Positions 1 through 8,212 of a stretch of 53,674 nt of DNA are shown one piece after another. This DNA comes from Phaeovibrio sulfidiphilus (GTDB lineage Bacteria > Pseudomonadota > Alphaproteobacteria > Rhodospirillales > Rhodospirillaceae). Numbering within the stretch: the stretch's first letter is position 1; every line of letters starts with the position of its first letter. The stretch spans positions 1 through 53,674 of the forward strand of contig NZ_JACZHT010000009.1 of the NCBI RefSeq assembly GCF_014861485.1, written 5' to 3'. The notes under the pieces are model-generated. The model did not search any database and was not told the DNA's origin. It saw nothing but the letters and a program-made list of their open reading frames with translations. Position numbers and translations under genes: made by a program.

Positions 1-2133
1 GATCTCGCCGCCCTTGAACACAAACGTGCCGCCCTTGATCTCCATGCCGGCCACGACCACGCCACCGGCATTGATGTCGACGGTTCCCGTATGCTCCGGG
101 ATGAACTCCACCGCGTCGCCCGGGAGGAACACGGTCAGGGTTGTCCCGTCCGGCAGACGCCACTTGTCTGCGATGGTCGTGTTCCACGTGTTGCTGTCCC
201 CGACCCAGGTCAGCTTCCGGTTGGGCAGCTGTTTGACAATGAGCTTCTGGACCTTTTTGTCGGCACTCAGCTCCCCGACCAGAGCGCCCTCCAGGCTGGA
301 GCCCACAATCGTCTCGCCACGGTACTTCAGCGTGACCCGGTCCGTGAGGTCCACGCCCGCGTCCAGAAGCCAGTACTCGGCGCCCACCACGTTTTTGAAG
401 GACCGGACGTCCAGGTTGACGGTTTCCCCCGACGCGGTCGGCAGGACCACGTTTTCGGCCCGCAGGGTGAGAACGGTGGTTTTCTGCCGAGCGGCGTCCA
501 GATCAAAGGTCAGGGTGGAGCCTGCGGCCAGGGTGATGGTCCCGCCGGTTCCGGTGGCGGGGCTCAGACCGCCGTTTCCGGCCAGAATTTTGTGGCTGTC
601 GCCTTCCAGGCGCAGGGTGGCGGGGGCCTCGGGGGCAAAGGCGGACTTCAGGCCCCGGAGATCGACGGTTGTGCCGCCGGACGCTCCGGCCGCAAAGGCA
701 AGGGTTCCGTTCTTGACCCGGAAATCCGTCCGGCTGTCCGCGTTGTCATCCGCGGCGAAGACGTTCTCACCCCCAAGCCACCAGGTGCTGGTCCCGTCCT
801 TGAAGAGAGTGATGCTCCCTCCATCCAGTGTCTGCCCCGCCATGGGATCGGACCTCATGTCCACCGTGCCGGCCTCAACGACCCGAACCCATGCATCTCT
901 CCAATCGATCGCTTGCAGATAAATCGAGTTTGCAACGCCGTTGGCCGTGTTACCGCTAAAAAGAATGGTCTTGCCTTCCCCCGGCTCCAAAGTGATTTTG
1001 CTCCCCCCCCCGCTGAAAATCGCGCCACCATAGGCATTGCTCGAAGCGCTTGTCGCAGAATTCCCGGTGAAGGTGGCCTCGCCGGAGAGGTTTACGTTGA
1101 CGGTGTTATAAATCGCTCCTCCTCTGGCTTCGCCTGAACGGCTTTCGGCTATATTTCCAGAGAATGTAACGGCCTTGGAGAGATTCACAATACCGATACT
1201 GGCAATCGCGCCACCCATAGCATTACCCGTATCGCTTTGAGCCCTGTTTCCGCTAAAGACAGCTCCCCCGGAGAGGGTGACTGTGCTTGTGCTGTTGTAA
1301 ACTGCTCCTCCCACAGCAGCACCTGATATGCTGAAAGCTCTATTTCCAGAGAATGTGACATCCTTGAAGAAAGTTACGAACCCACCATTGGCCATCGCCC
1401 CACCGTAGGCCTCGTTCGATTGGCTTGTGACGCTGTTCTCCGAAAATTTAGTAGCGCCGTAGGCACGCAATGGACCCGAATTAAAGATCGCCCCGCCCCA
1501 GGATCGACCTGAGCCGCTTACGGCCGAGTTCTCGGTAAAGGTAGCATCCCGGAGGAAGGTCAAAACGGGCCCCCATCCACCACTATAAATCGCCCCCCCA
1601 CTGGCAAAGCCCTTTTCGCTTTTGGCCATGTTCCCGGTGAAGATGGAGGTGCCGTCGATTGTCAACGCGGTCTGTGTGGGCGCCTGGGTGCTCTTTATGG
1701 ACTGAATCGCGCCGCCCCAGGCATTTGCATTGGATGTTTCCAGAGTCCCCCCCTTGATCGTCAGGGTTTTGCCATCTGCAACAGAAAGCGTCGCGGTGAC
1801 ACCGTCCCCCACGACCAGACGCTGGTCCGCGCTACCGGATGTGGCCTGGAGGGTCGTGTCGTCGGCAAACGTTACCTTTCCGCCCGGTCCGGAAAACGCC
1901 AGGTCGGACAGCAGTCCGCTGAAGCCCGCCTGCCCCAGCTTTTCCCAGGTCACCGCACCCGTCACGGTACATTTTCCGCCAGCACTGGGGGGACACTCAT
2001 AGTCCGCTGCTGTCGCCTGCCCGGCGCCGGTGGCGCCCAGCGCCAGAGCAAGGGCCACGCCGGAAAGCGCGCGACTGCGCTTGCGGGCAGGCCTGCAAGC
2101 AAAGGACGTTCGGTGGTGTCTCCAAATGGACAT
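1..2133 (-). CDS. Pmp-like repeat surface protein, probable autotransporter (C-terminus beyond window)
   Basis: An uninterrupted minus-strand frame of 711 codons runs off the left edge, so the C-terminal end, where an autotransporter barrel would lie, is not seen. The ATG at 2133 is preceded by GGAGA seven bases upstream. Residues 1 to about 45 form a long basic signal peptide ending in an Ala-rich stretch. Residues about 138-370 hold eight GGA[IVM] motifs alternating with eight FxxN motifs (FTGN, FSGN, FTEN, FSEN), the signature of chlamydial polymorphic membrane protein repeats, which fold as a beta helix. Further on, a segment beginning TWVGDSNTWN and ending GDAVEF resembles autotransporter-associated strand repeats. 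The repeat region is visibly less GC-rich than neighbouring genes, and the promoter region is AT-rich, which suggests acquisition by transfer. The likely role is a secreted or surface adhesin; secretion as a type V passenger is inference. Confidence 0.85.
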   Translation of the reverse strand, partial: MSIWRHHRTSFACRPARKRSRALSGVALALALGATGAGQATAADYECPPSAGGKCTVTGAVTWEKLGQAGFSGLLSDLAFSGPGGKVTFADDTTLQATSGSADQRLVVGDGVTATLSVADGKTLTIKGGTLETSNANAWGGAIQSIKSTQAPTQTALTIDGTSIFTGNMAKSEKGFASGGAIYSGGWGPVLTFLRDATFTENSAVSGSGRSWGGAIFNSGPLRAYGATKFSENSVTSQSNEAYGGAMANGGFVTFFKDVTFSGNRAFSISGAAVGGAVYNSTSTVTLSGGAVFSGNRAQSDTGNAMGGAIASIGIVNLSKAVTFSGNIAESRSGEARGGAIYNTVNVNLSGEATFTGNSATSASSNAYGGAIFSGGGSKITLEPGEGKTILFSGNTANGVANSIYLQAIDWRDAWVRVVEAGTVDMRSDPMAGQTLDGGSITLFKDGTSTWWLGGENVFAADDNADSRTDFRVKNGTLAFAAGASGGTTVDLRGLKSAFAPEAPATLRLEGDSHKILAGNGGLSPATGTGGTITLAAGSTLTFDLDAARQKTTVLTLRAENVVLPTASGETVNLDVRSFKNVVGAEYWLLDAGVDLTDRVTLKYRGETIVGSSLEGALVGELSADKKVQKLIVKQLPNRKLTWVGDSNTWNTTIADKWRLPDGTTLTVFLPGDAVEFIPEHTGTVDINAGGVVVAGMEIKGGTFVFKGGEI

Positions 2134-2330
2134 GCCTAAATCTCCGATGTTTTCACGCAAAGCAAAAGCGATCAAAATGTTAGTTCTTTAATAAGCCGGA
2201 TTCAATAGATAGTGTTTTTTGTTCTTTTCTTTATTAATACACATTGCACACGTATATCTGATTGTTGTTTAGCAATGTCAGACTGTTAAATATTAATCGC
2301 TATTTTTACTGTCCTTTGGTGTCCGCTTCC
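2134..2330 (-). promoter_or_regulatory. AT-rich upstream region of the Pmp-like gene
   Basis: About 200 bases directly upstream of the surface-protein start are strikingly AT-rich in a GC-rich genome, with runs of T and A and several TAATA or TATTAA stretches on the minus strand. Only the ribosome binding site (GGAGA) is clear. Several -10-like hexamers are present, but no single -35/-10 pair stands out. This looks like the promoter and leader of the Pmp-like gene, and its base composition is what a xenogeneic silencer would recognise. Confidence 0.4.
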
Positions 2331-2436
2331 CGTGCTTCGGAGGGGAGTGTTTTCGGGCCCTGAAGGGCTTTCCACGGCCTCGGGTGCGCATCGGCGCGCG
2401 GGTTTGGCGGGCGTGATCCGGCACCCGTCCGGGCAC

Positions 2437-2461
2437 AAAAAGCCCCGGTTTATGCCGGGGC
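2437..2461 (-). terminator. Rho-independent terminator without an assigned gene
   Basis: GCCCCGG pairs with CCGGGGC across a six-base loop and is followed by five T on the minus strand. No convincing minus-strand gene lies just upstream, so it probably ends the transcript of the structured spacer at 2525-2646. Confidence 0.6.
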
Positions 2462-2524
2462 ATCGCGTGGGTTGAGGTGTGAGGGGCGAGGGGCGAGCCG
2501 TGACGTCACCCGGTCCGGAGTGTT

Positions 2525-2646
2525 GCCCCTGGCCCTGATGTCCCGAAGCCCGGCCGGGCAGCGAAGCTTGCATCCGCCCGGCAAGAGCGGCGCGGCATCG
2601 CTCGGGGGCGCCTCCCAAAAGGCCATCTCTGGGACATACCTGGGGC
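2525..2646 (-). ncRNA. Candidate structured RNA, or a long-stem palindromic element, in a gene-free spacer
   Basis: On the minus strand GCCCC...ATGTCCC (2646-2631) can pair with GGGACAT...GGGGC (2543-2525). This closes an imperfect long stem around about 85 bases, which contain a second strong hairpin, GCCGGGC pairing with GCCCGGC. A minus-strand intrinsic terminator follows at 2461-2437, with no convincing protein gene before it. A closed long stem with inner bulges plus a terminator is compatible with a 6S-like or other small RNA, but I cannot match a known family by eye. A 105-codon minus frame overlaps (2450-2767), but it is proline- and arginine-rich with no recognisable domain. A dispersed palindromic repeat is an equally good reading. 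Confidence 0.3.
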
Positions 2647-2946
2647 TCTCGTTACGCTGTGGCGCGCTTGGAGTCTCCCGGCCGTCGGGCCTGTGGGGCC
2701 GGGAACCCGGGGGCGGGTGAGGGAGAGCTGTCACACTTCGGAAGCGTTCCGTCTCGCTCAGGGGCATCGCGTCCCGGGTCGGAGGAGCGGGTTTTTGTGA
2801 TCGCGAGGGTAGTCAAAAGTCCGCCTTCTCCGGGGCGTGTAGGCCGAAAGGATAAGAAAGGAGGGGTTTCTGTTGCGCGTTTACGTCATTTTGGTATCAT
2901 TATTCAAACTGGATGAACTGAACATCCCTTGTCCGGATAATGTGCC

Positions 2947-3186
2947 ATGACCCACCACTCAAGCGTTCGTATTCTCGAGACCCGCCGCGTCAACCGGCTT
3001 GTCGTCTGCTGCGACGGAGGCCATCCGGTTCTGGGACACCCGCGCGTCTTCCTCAAGATCCCTCCGGCGTGCCAGGAGGTCGTCTGCCCCTACTGCTCGT
3101 GTCGCTTCGTTTTTGACGCCCGGGAGGAGCAGAGTGTCCTTCCCGTGTCCGGGCGCGCTGCGCAGGGGTTTGTTACCGCCTCGTAA
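2947..3186 (+). CDS. CHCC-type zinc-finger protein (NDUFS6-like)
   Basis: This 79-residue protein has the zf-CHCC pattern: CDGG, then GHPRVFL, then CPYCSCRF. The likely zinc ligands are Cys22, His31, Cys47 and Cys50. In mitochondria the homologous domain is found in the complex I subunit NDUFS6. Free-standing alphaproteobacterial copies are common and probably assist respiratory-complex assembly, but their function is not established. The ATG at 2947 has no strong ribosome binding site, but the domain begins only about 15 residues later, so the start cannot lie much further in. The tail after residue 55 is not conserved. It stands alone, 76 bases before the lipoprotein gene on the same strand. 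Confidence 0.85.
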   Translation: MTHHSSVRILETRRVNRLVVCCDGGHPVLGHPRVFLKIPPACQEVVCPYCSCRFVFDAREEQSVLPVSGRAAQGFVTAS

Positions 3187-3262
3187 CTTGAACTCGTCTC
3201 CGCCTCCGGGCTTGAATCGACGGGAGCAGGTTTTCTTTACTCCGGTTTCAACAGAGGTGTTC

Positions 3263-3652
3263 ATGAAGTTCTCGAAACATTGCGCCGTTGTTATTGGCGT
3301 GAGCGCGCTGGTTCTGTCGGGATGCACCGGGCACAAGCCCGTCATCGACTACCGCATGTCCAACAAGACCATGGCCGAGTACGAGCGCGACCTGGCCGAG
3401 TGCCAGTCCTACGCCGGTGAGAAAAGTGTGGGCCAGGATACGGTTCTGGGCACGCTGGGCGGTGCGGCCGTCGGTGCGGCTCTTGGCGCCGCTGTTGGCG
3501 CGGTGGCGGGCAGCCCGGGGTCGGGCGCGGCCATGGGCGCTGCCATTGGCGGTATCGGGACCGGCGCGGCCGTCGGCACCGGAACGGCCCTGTCCCAGAA
3601 AGACATTATCAATCGCTGCATGGCCGGGCGCGGGTACCGCGTACTCGAGTAG
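3263..3652 (+). CDS. Glycine-zipper outer-membrane lipoprotein
   Basis: A protein of 129 residues. Residues 1-20 form a lipoprotein signal ending in the lipobox LSGC with the lipid-bearing cysteine at 21. Residues about 58-110 are a dense run of small residues with GxxxG spacing (GGAAVGAALG, AAIGGIG), the glycine-zipper pattern of SlyB or Rickettsia 17-kDa antigen-like proteins that pack two membrane-spanning helices. The C-terminal CMAGRGY motif is typical of this lipoprotein family. The start at 3263 is set by AGAGG eight bases upstream and by the signal peptide; a longer open frame reaching back to 2999 is an artefact. Such lipoproteins stabilise or stiffen the outer membrane. A strong terminator follows, so it is probably the last gene of its transcript. 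Confidence 0.85.
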   Translation: MKFSKHCAVVIGVSALVLSGCTGHKPVIDYRMSNKTMAEYERDLAECQSYAGEKSVGQDTVLGTLGGAAVGAALGAAVGAVAGSPGSGAAMGAAIGGIGTGAAVGTGTALSQKDIINRCMAGRGYRVLE

Positions 3653-3748
3653 GGGCCTGCGGTCCGGGCGCGGGACAGACCGGCCCTTCGGGCATCCCGG
3701 ACCGCTGTTTGTGCCGTGTGAGGTTGATTGCTGAAACACGATGTGTGT

Positions 3749-3784
3749 CCGGACGGGCCCTGAGCGGCCTGTCCGGTTTTTTTG
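3749..3784 (+). terminator. Rho-independent terminator after the glycine-zipper gene
   Basis: An 11-bp stem (CCGGACGGGCC with GGCCTGTCCGG, one G-U pair) with a six-base loop is followed by seven T on the plus strand. Confidence 0.8.
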
Positions 3785-4670
3785 TGCCCGGAGAGGCTGC
3801 GGCGGGACGAGGGGAGCCGGGCTCTCCGGCGTGCTGTGGCGGCGGGTGTGTGCTCCGGCTCCGTGAGGGCCAGCGGAGGCATTCGCCCTGGCATCGGGTG
3901 CGTTCGCTGATGCCGGGGGTGGGGCGGTGGTCCCCCGTGGTCCCGGGCTTTTCCTGATGGACGGCCCCCGGGCGTGGCTCCCGCGGGTGCGGGGGAGGGT
4001 GGGGAGGCTTGCGTGCTGTTGTACAGCCTGGCTGGGTCCGGTCCCGGTCCGCCCGGCTCCCGGATCGGGCGGCGTCTCTCGTGCCCGGTTCCCGGATCGG
4101 GCGCGTTCCCCGGCTTCCCGGGCGCGGCCGGCCTCCCGAGGGATCAGGATACCCCTTCCTCGGGAGCGGGTGGGGTCCGTCCACGAGCCGGCTGCCTTCT
4201 TTTGCCGAGGTTTGGCGGCGCTTTCCTCCTTCACGTTCGGCGCGCGGTAACCGGCCCGGCCGCTCCCGGTTCAGGCTTTGCCCAGTGCGCCGCGGTTGCC
4301 CAATCATTACACGTTTTCGGTGTGAAATGTCCGTTGGGTCTGCCCGTCGGCCCGCGTCCCGGGGCTGCCGCGTTCCGGTCCCCTGCCGGGGTGTGCGGCC
4401 GGGTGTCTGGCGGGTCCGGGGGCGGGTGATTTCAGGGCAGTGCCCGCGTTTCCTGGCGTTCGGCCGTTATCGTGGCTGCGGTCGGGCGATCTCCCGGAGG
4501 CTCCCTTCGCTCCGATTCTCGTCCTGCCGCCCTTTTCGGGTGCCGGTCCGGCGGGTGGCAATCATGAATTGATTTTTTTTATCAGGTCTCGAACCGGGGC
4601 CCGGAGCCACGAAAACCCGAGGATTTCCCCGGTCCGTTGCACATGGGAGGCCGCGCAGGCGTTGTTGGGT
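3785..4670. other. Gene-free GC-rich spacer
   Basis: About 0.9 kb with open frames in most phases but no recognisable domain, no good ribosome binding site and no tRNA. A 77-codon minus frame (4562-4795) is less GC-rich than its surroundings but matches nothing I recognise. I call this non-coding. Confidence 0.5.
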
Positions 4671-4699
4671 TTGACGTTGGCGAAGGTGTCGAATAGAAC
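4671..4699 (+). promoter_or_regulatory. Putative sigma-70 promoter for the ATPase-inhibitor gene
   Basis: TTGACG, 17 bases, TAGAAC. It lies about 90 bases before the start at 4788 on the same strand. The -10 matches only four of six consensus bases. Confidence 0.35.
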
Positions 4700-4787
4700 C
4701 AGTCCTTGTCGGGCCATGCAGGACACGTCACACTCTGCTCTGGCACCTTGATGTTCTCGTTTCTGTCCAGCAGGAAAGTCTCCGGGG

Positions 4788-5105
4788 ATGAACAACGTTT
4801 TTAGCGACCGCGAGCGTGCTTTCGAGACCGAATTCGCCTGTCAGGGCGAGAAGGCCTTCCGCCTGTCCTCGCAGGCGATCCGCTCTCTGGCCCGCTGGGC
4901 GGCGGGCGAGATGGGCCTGAACGCGGAGGCGTCGATGATCTACGTGCGCCGGGCCGGTGATCTGGCGGTGGAGCCGGATGCGGTCTCGCGCATGGAGTCG
5001 AGGCTGCTGGCGGATCTGAAGGCCAGCGGCATTGACATGACCGAGGGGCGTATCCGCCTGAAGTACCAGCGCTATCTTGCCCAGGCGAGGGCCGCGGCGC
5101 TCTGA
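4788..5105 (+). CDS. F1-ATPase inhibitor zeta subunit (DUF1476)
   Basis: A 105-residue, mostly helical soluble protein that begins with the family's hallmark segment (FSDRERAFETEFACQ). Next come LARWAAGEMGLN and a C-terminal half that could form a four-helix bundle (DAVSRMESRLLADL, then IRLKYQRYLAQA). The family is DUF1476, shown in Paracoccus to be the zeta subunit that inserts its N-terminus into the F1 catalytic interface and blocks ATP hydrolysis. The N-terminal inhibitory segment looks intact here. Length is normal for the family. The start at 4788 follows a purine-rich stretch. The SH3-domain gene begins 69 bases later on the same strand and may be co-transcribed. Confidence 0.85.
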   Translation: MNNVFSDRERAFETEFACQGEKAFRLSSQAIRSLARWAAGEMGLNAEASMIYVRRAGDLAVEPDAVSRMESRLLADLKASGIDMTEGRIRLKYQRYLAQARAAAL

Positions 5106-5174
5106 GCGTCCGGACGCGGACCCTGAGGTGTCCGCTCCGCTTGCGCCGCCCGCGTTGGTGAGGGGTCTTCTGAC

Positions 5175-5897
5175 ATGGCATTCAGCCGGCTCCGGACGGT
5201 CTGGCTCCGGTCTCTGGTGTTGTTTGGCGGCGGGGGTCCGGCGGCCCCCGTGTCCCGGCTGCGTTCGCTCCCTCCGGTGACGGCCCTTCGCGCGCGCGGG
5301 GGTGCGCTCGTGCTGGCTGGTGTTCTGGCAGGGTCTGTGGTTCTGGCCCCGCCTCACGGGGCAGTGGCAGCCGCCGAGGGCGGGCCGGGGGCCGGGCCTG
5401 TCGCACAGTCCGGGACCGGCGCGGTGCCTTCGGTGCCGGATGTCCCGGTCGAGGCCCTTCCCGGTTCCCGCACGCCGTCCGGCCAGCCGGTCCCCCGTTT
5501 CGTTTCCCTGCGCTTCAATGTTGTCAACCTGCGGACCGGACCGGGGAAGCGCTACCCGAGCGCCTGGGTTTACCGCCGGATCAACCTCCCGGTGGAGGTG
5601 GTGGCCGAATACGATCTGTGGCGGATGATCCGGGATGTGGACGGCGTGACCGGATGGGTTCACCGCTCCATGCTGACCGGAAACCGGCACGGCCTGACCC
5701 GCGACGGGGACTGGGTCGTGCGCCGCAAGCCCGAGGCCACCTCGCGCCCCCTTGTGAAGGTCGGCACCGGTGTGGTGATCCGGATCCTGAAATGCCCGGA
5801 AGAGGAGGCTTTCTGTCGCGTCCGTCTGGGCGAGGTGGAGGGCTGGATCCCCCGTGCTGCCCTTTGGGGCCTGTATCCGGGAGAGGTGGTGGACTGA
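5175..5897 (+). CDS. Exported protein with two bacterial SH3-like domains
   Basis: A 240-residue protein with a long N-terminal leader and one hydrophobic segment at about 44-66, likely an uncleaved anchor or late signal peptide. A Pro/Gly-rich linker follows, to about residue 105. The SH3 domain starts at RFVSLRFNVVNLRTGPG, the classic VNLRxGPG motif, and continues through WVYRRINLPVEVVAEYDLW. A second, weaker SH3 copy covers about 175-237 (WVVRRKPE to VEGWIPRAALWG). This matches the COG3807 family of periplasmic SH3 proteins, which are presumed to bind peptidoglycan or peptide stems. An earlier start would remove nothing important. The function in the cell is unknown; the family call is firm. 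Confidence 0.8.
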   Translation: MAFSRLRTVWLRSLVLFGGGGPAAPVSRLRSLPPVTALRARGGALVLAGVLAGSVVLAPPHGAVAAAEGGPGAGPVAQSGTGAVPSVPDVPVEALPGSRTPSGQPVPRFVSLRFNVVNLRTGPGKRYPSAWVYRRINLPVEVVAEYDLWRMIRDVDGVTGWVHRSMLTGNRHGLTRDGDWVVRRKPEATSRPLVKVGTGVVIRILKCPEEEAFCRVRLGEVEGWIPRAALWGLYPGEVVD

Positions 5898-6250
5898 CGT
5901 CCGCGGGAGACGCGCGGACTGGGGGAGACGCCCGGGGTGCCTCTGGCGGGCCGCCCCAGGCCGCCCCTGACAGGACGCCCTCCGTGCTGCCGTCAGGTGA
6001 GGGTGTCCCCCGTATTATCCCGTTTTGTGATCTTTCACGCCGTGCGCACCACCGGGCGCCTTGCCATCAGGTCCGGCTGACAGTGGCCGTTTCCCCCGCG
6101 GTCTCCTCCAGCGGGGCCCTGACCACGCGTCCCACCGCGCTCTTGACCGTGCCTCTCCACCGGGGCTCCTGCCCTGTGTCCGTTATCCGGTCCCTGCCGC
6201 TCAGGGCGCCGCTCGGGTCACTGCTGCGGAGCGCCGGGGCGGGCAGGGGC
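5898..6250. other. Convergent intergenic spacer
   Basis: A spacer of 353 bases between the ends of two convergent genes. I see no gene, no clear intrinsic terminator with a T-run and no repeat. Confidence 0.5.
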
Positions 6251-6811
6251 TCAGAGGTCGTCCCAGTTGACGATGTGCTCGTCGAGCGGGCCGGCGTCGT
6301 GTTCCGATATGGTGCGGCCCCGCACGCTGACCTTGGCCTTGCGCACGCTGCGCTGGGTTCCGGTTTCCAGGGGATGCCAGGGGGGCAGGGGGTTGCCGTC
6401 CGCCAGCAGCCGGTAGGCGCAGGTGGAGGGGAGCCAGGCGATGGTCTCCAGCTTGTCGGCGGTGAGCTTGATGCAGTCCGGGACGGTTTTCCAGCGGTTG
6501 GCATAGTCCGAGCACTGCCCGGTTTTCAGGTCCAGCAGATGGCAGGCCACGTTGGTGTAGAAGATCTCGCCGGTTTCCTCGTGCTGGAGCTTGTGGAGGC
6601 AGCACTTTCCGCAATGGTCGCAGAGGCTCTCCCACTCCGCGTCCGTCATGTCGCGCAGCGCCTTCGTTTCCCAGAACCGTGGGGAGGGGCCTGCGGGCGC
6701 AGGGTTGGGTTCGGTTGCCCGGGTGTCCGGCCCGGATGTCCGGTTTTTGGCAGACCCGTCGGAGGCCGGGGTGCCGGCGTCCGTACCGCGGGGGAGGAGA
6801 GCGTCGCTCAT
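6251..6811 (-). CDS. YcgN-family cysteine-cluster protein (UPF0260)
   Basis: A 186-residue protein. From about residue 44 it matches the YcgN/UPF0260 family: FWETKALRDMTDAEWESLCD, the cysteine cluster CDHCGKCCLHKL, then CHLLDLKTGQCSDY, PDCIKL, WLPSTCAYR and the C-terminal HDAGPLDEHIVNWDDL. The eight conserved cysteines imply an Fe-S or zinc site; the function is not known. The first 43 residues are a Pro/Ala-rich extension outside the family and could mean the true start lies further in, although no internal Met precedes the domain. The start lies three bases after the cobyrinate synthase stop, so the two are translated from one message. Confidence 0.85.
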   Translation of the reverse strand: MSDALLPRGTDAGTPASDGSAKNRTSGPDTRATEPNPAPAGPSPRFWETKALRDMTDAEWESLCDHCGKCCLHKLQHEETGEIFYTNVACHLLDLKTGQCSDYANRWKTVPDCIKLTADKLETIAWLPSTCAYRLLADGNPLPPWHPLETGTQRSVRKAKVSVRGRTISEHDAGPLDEHIVNWDDL

Positions 6812-6814
6812 GTG

Positions 6815-8212
6815 TCAGCCCTTGTCCTGGTTGGGTGAGGTGCGGTGTGCGATCAGGTGAACGAAGCTCCCCGAGACCGACCCGCGCCGGTGGCCCATGG
6901 CTCCGAGGTCGGTTCCGTCGGCTGCCCGGCAGGCAAACAGGGGGTGTCCGTTCGCGGCCTCGCGGATGATCGAGTAGTGGAACTCGTGTCCCCGGAACAG
7001 GCTTCCGGCGGGACCGAGCCAGCTGTCCTCCAGCACGGTCACCTCCCGGTAGCCCAGGTGGCGCTTCGGGTTGTGAAAGCTGGTCTCCACCGGCAGGAGG
7101 CCCGCCATGGGGTGGCTTTTTCCGCCGGAGTCCGTGAGCAGGTCTCCCAGAACCATGTAGCCGCCGCACTCCCCGTACACCGGGAGGGAGCGCCCGGCCG
7201 CCTCCCGAAGGCCCGCGAGGAACGTTCCGGCGTTCGCAAGGGTCTCCGCGTGAAGCTCGGGATAGCCCCCCGGCAGATAGACCGCGTCCGCATCCCGGGC
7301 GGGCGCCTCGTTCGCCAGCGGGGAGAAGAACACGATGTCGGCACCGCGCGCTCTCCAGCCCTCCAGGACAGCGGGGTAGGCGAAGGCAAAGGCGTCGTCC
7401 CGGGCAACGGCAATCCGGTTCCCCGGCGCAGGCAGAAGGCAGACCGCCTCGTCCTGCCCGGGCGGGGGCAGGGGCACCGGCCGGGCCCGGGTTCCGGCCC
7501 GGGCAATGGCCACAAGACGGGCCACATCCACGTTCTGTCCCACAAGCGCGCCCGCTCCGTCCAGAAACTCCTCGAGGGAGGTATGTTCCCGGGCCTGCAC
7601 CAGCCCCAGGTGACGCTCGGGGAGGCCAAGCTGCGCGTCCCGGGGCAGAAGGCCAAGAACCGGGATGTCCGGGGTGGCGGCCTCGATGGCCTCGGTCAGG
7701 GCTTTTCCCTGCCGCTCCGAGCCCACCATGTTCAGCACCACACCCCGTATATGGACATCGGGGCGGTGTCGTGCAAACCCCTCGACGACGGCGGCCGCGC
7801 TGGCTCCCATGCCGTTGACGGGCACCACCAGGATCACGGGCCAGCCGGTCTGGAGGGCAAGGGCCGCGGCAGACCCGTTCTGTTCCGCATCCGGAACGCC
7901 AATGGCGCCGTCAAACAGGCCGAGCGCCCCCTCGGCCACGGCCAGGTCGCTGTCCCTGACCCCGAGGGCGATGGTGGCCCGGATGGCCTCGGGCGGGTTG
8001 GCCCAGGTGTCCAGGTTGTAGCAGGGCGTCGAGGCGGCGGCGGCGTGATAGGCCGGGTCCAGGTAGTCCGGGCCGACCTTGAATCCGGTCGCCCGGAGCC
8101 CCCGGTTCCGGAGCGTCCTCAGCAGGCCCAGGGTGAAGGTGGTCTTGCCGGAGCGGGAGGCCGGGGCGGCAACAATGATACCGGGAAACGGGGCGGGTGC
8201 GGGCGTGCTCAA
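6815..8212 (-). CDS. cobB: Cobyrinate (or hydrogenobyrinate) a,c-diamide synthase
   Basis: A 465-residue enzyme that amidates the a and c carboxylates of the corrin ring using ATP and glutamine, in cobalamin synthesis. The N-terminal ATPase half begins IIVAAPASRSGKTTFTLGLL (P-loop-like) and contains FKVGPDYLDP and EGALGLFDG. The C-terminal class I amidotransferase half carries the nucleophile in YGECGGYMVLG and the catalytic His in SFVHLIAH. The start codon is TTG at 8212, sharing bases with the TGA of the upstream gene (TTGA overlap), so translation is probably coupled. No other corrin genes are nearby, so it is isolated from the main cob cluster. Symbol cobB (aerobic) or cbiA (anaerobic) depends on which pathway the organism uses, which this window does not show. 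Confidence 0.9.
   Translation of the reverse strand: MSTPAPAPFPGIIVAAPASRSGKTTFTLGLLRTLRNRGLRATGFKVGPDYLDPAYHAAAASTPCYNLDTWANPPEAIRATIALGVRDSDLAVAEGALGLFDGAIGVPDAEQNGSAAALALQTGWPVILVVPVNGMGASAAAVVEGFARHRPDVHIRGVVLNMVGSERQGKALTEAIEAATPDIPVLGLLPRDAQLGLPERHLGLVQAREHTSLEEFLDGAGALVGQNVDVARLVAIARAGTRARPVPLPPPGQDEAVCLLPAPGNRIAVARDDAFAFAYPAVLEGWRARGADIVFFSPLANEAPARDADAVYLPGGYPELHAETLANAGTFLAGLREAAGRSLPVYGECGGYMVLGDLLTDSGGKSHPMAGLLPVETSFHNPKRHLGYREVTVLEDSWLGPAGSLFRGHEFHYSIIREAANGHPLFACRAADGTDLGAMGHRRGSVSGSFVHLIAHRTSPNQDKG

Noticed and set aside
14-1137. Two long plus-strand frames of 302 and 348 codons
   Set aside because: Low-complexity Arg/Pro/Gly products lying exactly opposite the Pmp-like gene, which has domain evidence and a ribosome site.
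2462-2946. RNase P RNA, tmRNA or SRP RNA in the spacer
   Set aside because: The conserved sequence blocks of these RNAs are not visible on either strand.
4562-4795. A 77-codon minus frame with moderate composition
   Set aside because: No domain, no ribosome site, and it overlaps the likely promoter of the ATPase-inhibitor gene.
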